64,000 nucleotides of DNA from CAIYYX01 sp035530135 (GTDB taxonomy: Bacteria > Pseudomonadota > Gammaproteobacteria > Burkholderiales > Rhodocyclaceae). The translations under genes and the position numbers were made by a program. Positions 62,411-64,000 of this stretch are shown one piece after another. The stretch is from NCBI GenBank assembly GCA_035530135.1, contig DATKVJ010000133.1, forward strand, positions 33,846 through 97,845, given 5' to 3'. The number at the start of each line of letters is the position of its first letter. Position 1 is the stretch's first letter. The notes below the pieces were generated by a model. That model saw only the letters and a list, made by a program, of their open reading frames with translations, was not told where the DNA came from and did not search any database.

Positions 62411-62480
62411 GTCTAATGTCCAAGTTCAGGGGCGCGGCGTGGCCTTATCGCGCAGCGTCCCCTGGAACGAAGTATTCGGC
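62411..62480 (-). other. attC-like integron recombination site 1
   Basis: About 70 bp of imperfect palindrome between hicA1 and the VOC gene. Outer boxes are ATTAGAC (minus strand, one mismatch to GTTRRRY) and a degenerate GCCGAAT. Inner boxes GTTCC/GGAAC-like segments flank a GGGGCGC/GCGTCCCC stem. The central bases TTATCGCGCAGCG are shared with site 2. Confidence 0.6.
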
Positions 62481-62501
62481 GACATAGCTGTTCCGCATGG
62501 G

Positions 62502-62711
62502 TTACAGATCTTTGGGCGTAAGGCCAGTGTGTTTCGCTATGCGTGCAAGCATACGGGGGCCGATTTCTTCGCCATCGTGAAATGCGAAGACGAAATCGGG
62601 CCAACCTCCGCGCGACAGCGTGCGGTGCGAGCCAGATTGTCTGAGGCTCCACTCTATGCCAAACAGTGCTACGAGCAGAAGTTTGGCCTTGGTGGCGGGC
62701 CATTGGCTCAT
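62502..62711 (-). CDS. hicA: HicA-type mRNA interferase toxin (pair 1)
   Basis: 69 residues of the HicA double-stranded RNA-binding-like fold: 'SLRQSGSHRTLSRGGWPDFVFAFHDGEEIGPRMLARIAKHTGLTPKDL', with the catalytic His in GSHRT. HicA toxins cleave mRNA unless bound by HicB. The ATG overlaps the hicB1 stop by 4 bp (ATGA), giving the order antitoxin–toxin. It is a cassette of the integron-like array with an attC-like site right after it. Confidence 0.85.
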   Translation of the reverse strand: MSQWPATKAKLLLVALFGIEWSLRQSGSHRTLSRGGWPDFVFAFHDGEEIGPRMLARIAKHTGLTPKDL

Positions 62712-62917
62712 GCAGCGAGGGGAATGGAAATACTTATTGCGACGGCCTTCGATTCGCCGTGCTCAAGGCGCTCGGCCATTGTGCGTAGCGCAAGTACCTC
62801 AGCTTTGGCCGTGGCCTCCTCGGCCGACTGGCCATAGCACAGGACACCGGGAAGCTGCGGCACTTCAGCCAGCCAACGGCCGTCCATTTCTTCCTCGCAC
62901 TCAATACTGAAGTTCAC
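62708..62917 (-). CDS. hicB: HicB-type antitoxin (pair 1)
   Basis: 69 residues: 'MNFSIECEEEMDGRWLAEVPQLPGVLCYGQSAEEATAKAEVLALRTMAERLEHGESKAVAISISI', the short HicB partial-RNase-H fold without an obvious C-terminal DNA-binding domain. It starts with GTG with GGAG upstream and is coupled to hicA1 by a 4-bp overlap. It neutralises HicA. It comes right after attC-like site 2, as expected for a cassette gene. Confidence 0.83.
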   Translation of the reverse strand: MNFSIECEEEMDGRWLAEVPQLPGVLCYGQSAEEATAKAEVLALRTMAERLEHGESKAVAISISIPLAA

Positions 62918-62970
62918 GGTTCATCTCCAAGAGTGAGCGTGTGGAATTGTACCTCTACACGTGGTGTGGC

Positions 62971-63033
62971 GTCGAACGTGGAGGTCACCGGCGCTGCGCG
63001 GCTTTATCGCGCAGCGCCGGTGGACTGCCGGGT
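62971..63033 (-). other. attC-like integron site 2 (interrupted by an intron)
   Basis: A 13-bp perfect stem CCGGCGCTGCGCG/CGCGCAGCGCCGG with flanking boxes GTCGAAC (left) and, after removal of the intron at 63034–63400, GGGT+TAGGC, which restores the exact core GTTAGGC (GTTRRRY). The hicB2 stop codon lies inside this core on the minus strand. Confidence 0.75.
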
Positions 63034-63400
63034 GTGCGCCCAGCATGGGCGCGATGTAATGGGGTGGAAGTCCCCTGTGGGAGTGCCGACATGGGTGCGT
63101 CATAGATTCATGATAACCACTAGCCGAAGGCACCTTCTGGGTGTTGGCAAACGCACGGCGATCCTGACGGGCGTCAGCAGCAAGAGCTACTGGCACTTGT
63201 CGCGGTCGCAGGCGACGCAAGTGGGGATGACGAACGATTGGTTGAAAGCGCAAGGGCTGGCGAGTATCCGTGATCTTTGGATGAAGGCTCACGGCTACGC
63301 ATGAGGGAAATCATGTGCGCCCTGTTCATGAACCGCCCGGTGCGGACCCGCATGCCGGGTGGTGTGGGGAGGGCCGGTTAGAAGCCGGCCCTTACCCGAT
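63034..63400 (+). mobile_element. Internally deleted group II intron in an attC core (copy 2)
   Basis: Starts GTGCGCCCAGC, a group II 5' end. It keeps part of domain I, then jumps to the maturase C-terminus, domain V (about 63330–63363) and domain VI, ending ACCCGAT. At about 367 nt it is far shorter than the ~2 kb of a full intron. It lies opposite to the cassette genes and between GT and TAGGC of an attC core, as described for class C-attC introns. Confidence 0.75.
63125..63304 (+). pseudogene. Group II intron maturase C-terminal remnant (copy 2)
   Basis: About 59 codons: 'RRHLLGVGKRTAILTGVSSK', 'SYWHLSRSQATQVGMTNDWL' and 'KAQGLASIRDLWMKAHGYA', ending TGA. This is the thumb/X-domain end of an intron-encoded reverse transcriptase. 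The polymerase domains are deleted, so it is not functional. Confidence 0.78.
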
Positions 63401-63612
63401 TAGGCCGCGACCTCAAGATACTCGACGATACTGGCTGGAGGCGGAATGACCAAGCCATCTTCACGAAGGCCTTCGATATGGAACTCGATGGCAGCGCGAA
63501 TTTCGTTCTCTGTTTCCTCAACGGTTTGTCCAGTAGCAACGCAACCGGGCAGATCAGGAACATAAGCCGAATAATTATTTTCCGTTTTTTCGACGACGAT
63601 GGCGTACCGCAT
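63400..63612 (-). CDS. hicB: HicB-type antitoxin (pair 2)
   Basis: 70 residues: 'MRYAIVVEKTENNYSAYVPDLPGCVATGQTVEETENEIRAAIEFHIEGLREDGLVIPPPASIVEYLEVAA', a classic HicB core ending in the PPP.S segment. AAGGAG precedes the ATG. Its TAA lies in the attC core that the intron interrupts; the last intron base supplies the final A of the stop on the minus strand. It lies 3 bp after hicA2, so the order is toxin–antitoxin, opposite to pair 1. Confidence 0.88.
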   Translation of the reverse strand: MRYAIVVEKTENNYSAYVPDLPGCVATGQTVEETENEIRAAIEFHIEGLREDGLVIPPPASIVEYLEVAA

Positions 63613-63615
63613 GGA

Positions 63616-63804
63616 TTACTCCTTAAGCCCTGCTTGCTTGATGATGCTGTTCAATGTTCCGGGAGCCAAATCATCACTGGGTTTCCCTGCTACCGTAACG
63701 CGACCATTCTTGACTGGATGTTTAAACTGCCGATGACTGCCGCGTGTGGCAACAAGAAACCAGCCGTCAGTCCTGAGCATGGTCAGAATATCGCTTACTT
63801 TCAT
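63616..63804 (-). CDS. hicA: HicA-type mRNA interferase toxin (pair 2)
   Basis: 62 residues from the ATG at 63804: 'MKVSDILTMLRTDGWFLVATRGSHRQFKHPVKNGRVTVAGKPSDDLAPGTLNSIIKQAGLKE', the standard HicA with the catalytic His in GSHRQF. Nine open codons upstream are outside the family. It is the first gene of its cassette. A GTTAGGC core (minus strand, 63835–63841) stands 30 bp upstream. Confidence 0.88.
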   Translation of the reverse strand: MKVSDILTMLRTDGWFLVATRGSHRQFKHPVKNGRVTVAGKPSDDLAPGTLNSIIKQAGLKE

Positions 63805-63834
63805 GGTGCTAGGATAGCAACTAGTTGCCAAAAA

Positions 63835-63841
63835 GCCTAAC
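63835..63841 (-). other. Integron core site (GTTAGGC) at the array edge
   Basis: GCCTAAC on the plus strand is GTTAGGC on the minus strand, an exact GTTRRRY core just upstream of the hicA2 cassette. The rest of the site seems replaced by the IS1182-like element. Confidence 0.5.
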
Positions 63842-63845
63842 GAAG

Positions 63846-64000
63846 CTGTAGAAAAACGCCATTCATGCCGGCATTTTGCTGTGAACCATCCGGTATATCA
63901 AGCGTCATAGCTTTGTCTCCTTTGGATGCACGCCCATGGCCCGCTACAAACACATCGACACCAGCCCGCGCTTTCTTGCGGTCGACCTCGAACGGCAACT
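63846..64000 (+). mobile_element. IS1182-like insertion sequence, left end (partial)
   Basis: The left boundary is guessed at CTGTAGAAAAACGCC, right after the integron core. The transposase gene begins 90 bp inside and runs off the window. Confidence 0.5.
63936..64000 (+). CDS. IS1182-family transposase, N-terminus (partial)
   Basis: Twenty-one complete codons are visible, reading MARYKHIDTSPRFLAVDLER plus Gln and a partial codon. This is the usual opening of IS1182-type DDE transposases ('RYKHIDTSPRFLAVDL'). The gene continues past the window. It lies next to the cassette array and may have truncated the outermost recombination site. Confidence 0.72.
   Translation, partial: MARYKHIDTSPRFLAVDLERQ

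Larger units (their letters stand above)
61739..63841 (-). mobile_element. Integron-like cassette array without integrase (CALIN-like)
   Basis: Three small cassettes are all on the minus strand: hicA2–hicB2, hicB1–hicA1 and a VOC protein. They are separated by attC-like sites at 62411–62480 and 62971–63033/63401–63405, with further core sites at 61899–61903 (interrupted) and 63835–63841 (GCCTAAC). Toxin–antitoxin genes are common in such arrays. No IntI or attI is visible. The right end is cut by an IS1182-like element. Confidence 0.65.

Noticed and set aside
63034..63400. A complete, autonomous group II intron
   Set aside because: Only a small part of domain I and the last ~60 maturase codons remain. 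Size and gene content show a large internal deletion.

Overview
The window is high-GC DNA from a betaproteobacterium. It carries LPS-transport and Kdo genes, an mlaFEDACB operon with mlaA inside it, and the run bolA–murA–his genes–HIT–tatABC. It also has a polyhydroxyalkanoate phasin and acyl-CoA ligase/crotonase clusters. Together these fit the Rhodocyclales/Sterolibacteriaceae-type anaerobic or denitrifying degraders; that placement is inferred from gene content and order only.

Layout. 1–6.0 kb: C-terminus of HrpA, a molybdopterin-binding-fold protein, a phasin with a near-consensus promoter, an enoyl-CoA hydratase, and the minus-strand kdsD-kdsC-lptC-lptA operon. 6.1–8.0 kb: a Kef-type antiporter. 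8.1–19.8 kb: a minus-strand MSHA-like/type II secretion-like pilus operon. 20.0–25.8 kb: mlaFEDACB, a second ABC exporter and bolA/ibaG. 25.8–39.9 kb: murA, histidine biosynthesis, a HIT protein and tatABC. Here the his operon is disturbed: an AT-rich orphan gene sits between ~215-bp inverted repeats after hisD, hisC is inverted, and a histidine kinase separates hisI from hisE. 39.9–46.4 kb: a DegS/DegQ-like protease, a Nif3-like protein, a chemoreceptor, a MarR regulator, a fumarylpyruvate-hydrolase-like enzyme and an orphan solute-binding protein.

46.6–61.6 kb is the most interesting metabolic block. A GntR/FCD regulator with its own promoter and operator precedes a tightly overlapping operon. 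The operon encodes a fused MetV–MetF, a corrinoid protein, a UroD-family methyltransferase, a MetH-activation-domain-like protein, a ferredoxin–ASKHA corrinoid activator (RACo type), a methyltetrahydrofolate:corrinoid methyltransferase and an amidohydrolase. Next come an acyl-CoA dehydrogenase, an SDR, an atypical crotonase, a TetR regulator, a canonical crotonase and an acyl-CoA ligase. Two copies of a FadR(Bacillus)-like palindrome precede the dehydrogenase and the SDR. The block could demethylate, or methylate, an unknown substrate through B12 and then carry the product through CoA-dependent degradation.

61.7–64.0 kb is a small integron-like cassette array without an integrase. All cassette genes are on the minus strand: a VOC-family protein and two HicAB toxin–antitoxin pairs, with attC-like sites between them. 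Two attC core sites are interrupted on the opposite strand by deleted copies of the same group II intron, as known for class C-attC introns. The window ends inside an IS1182-like transposase gene.
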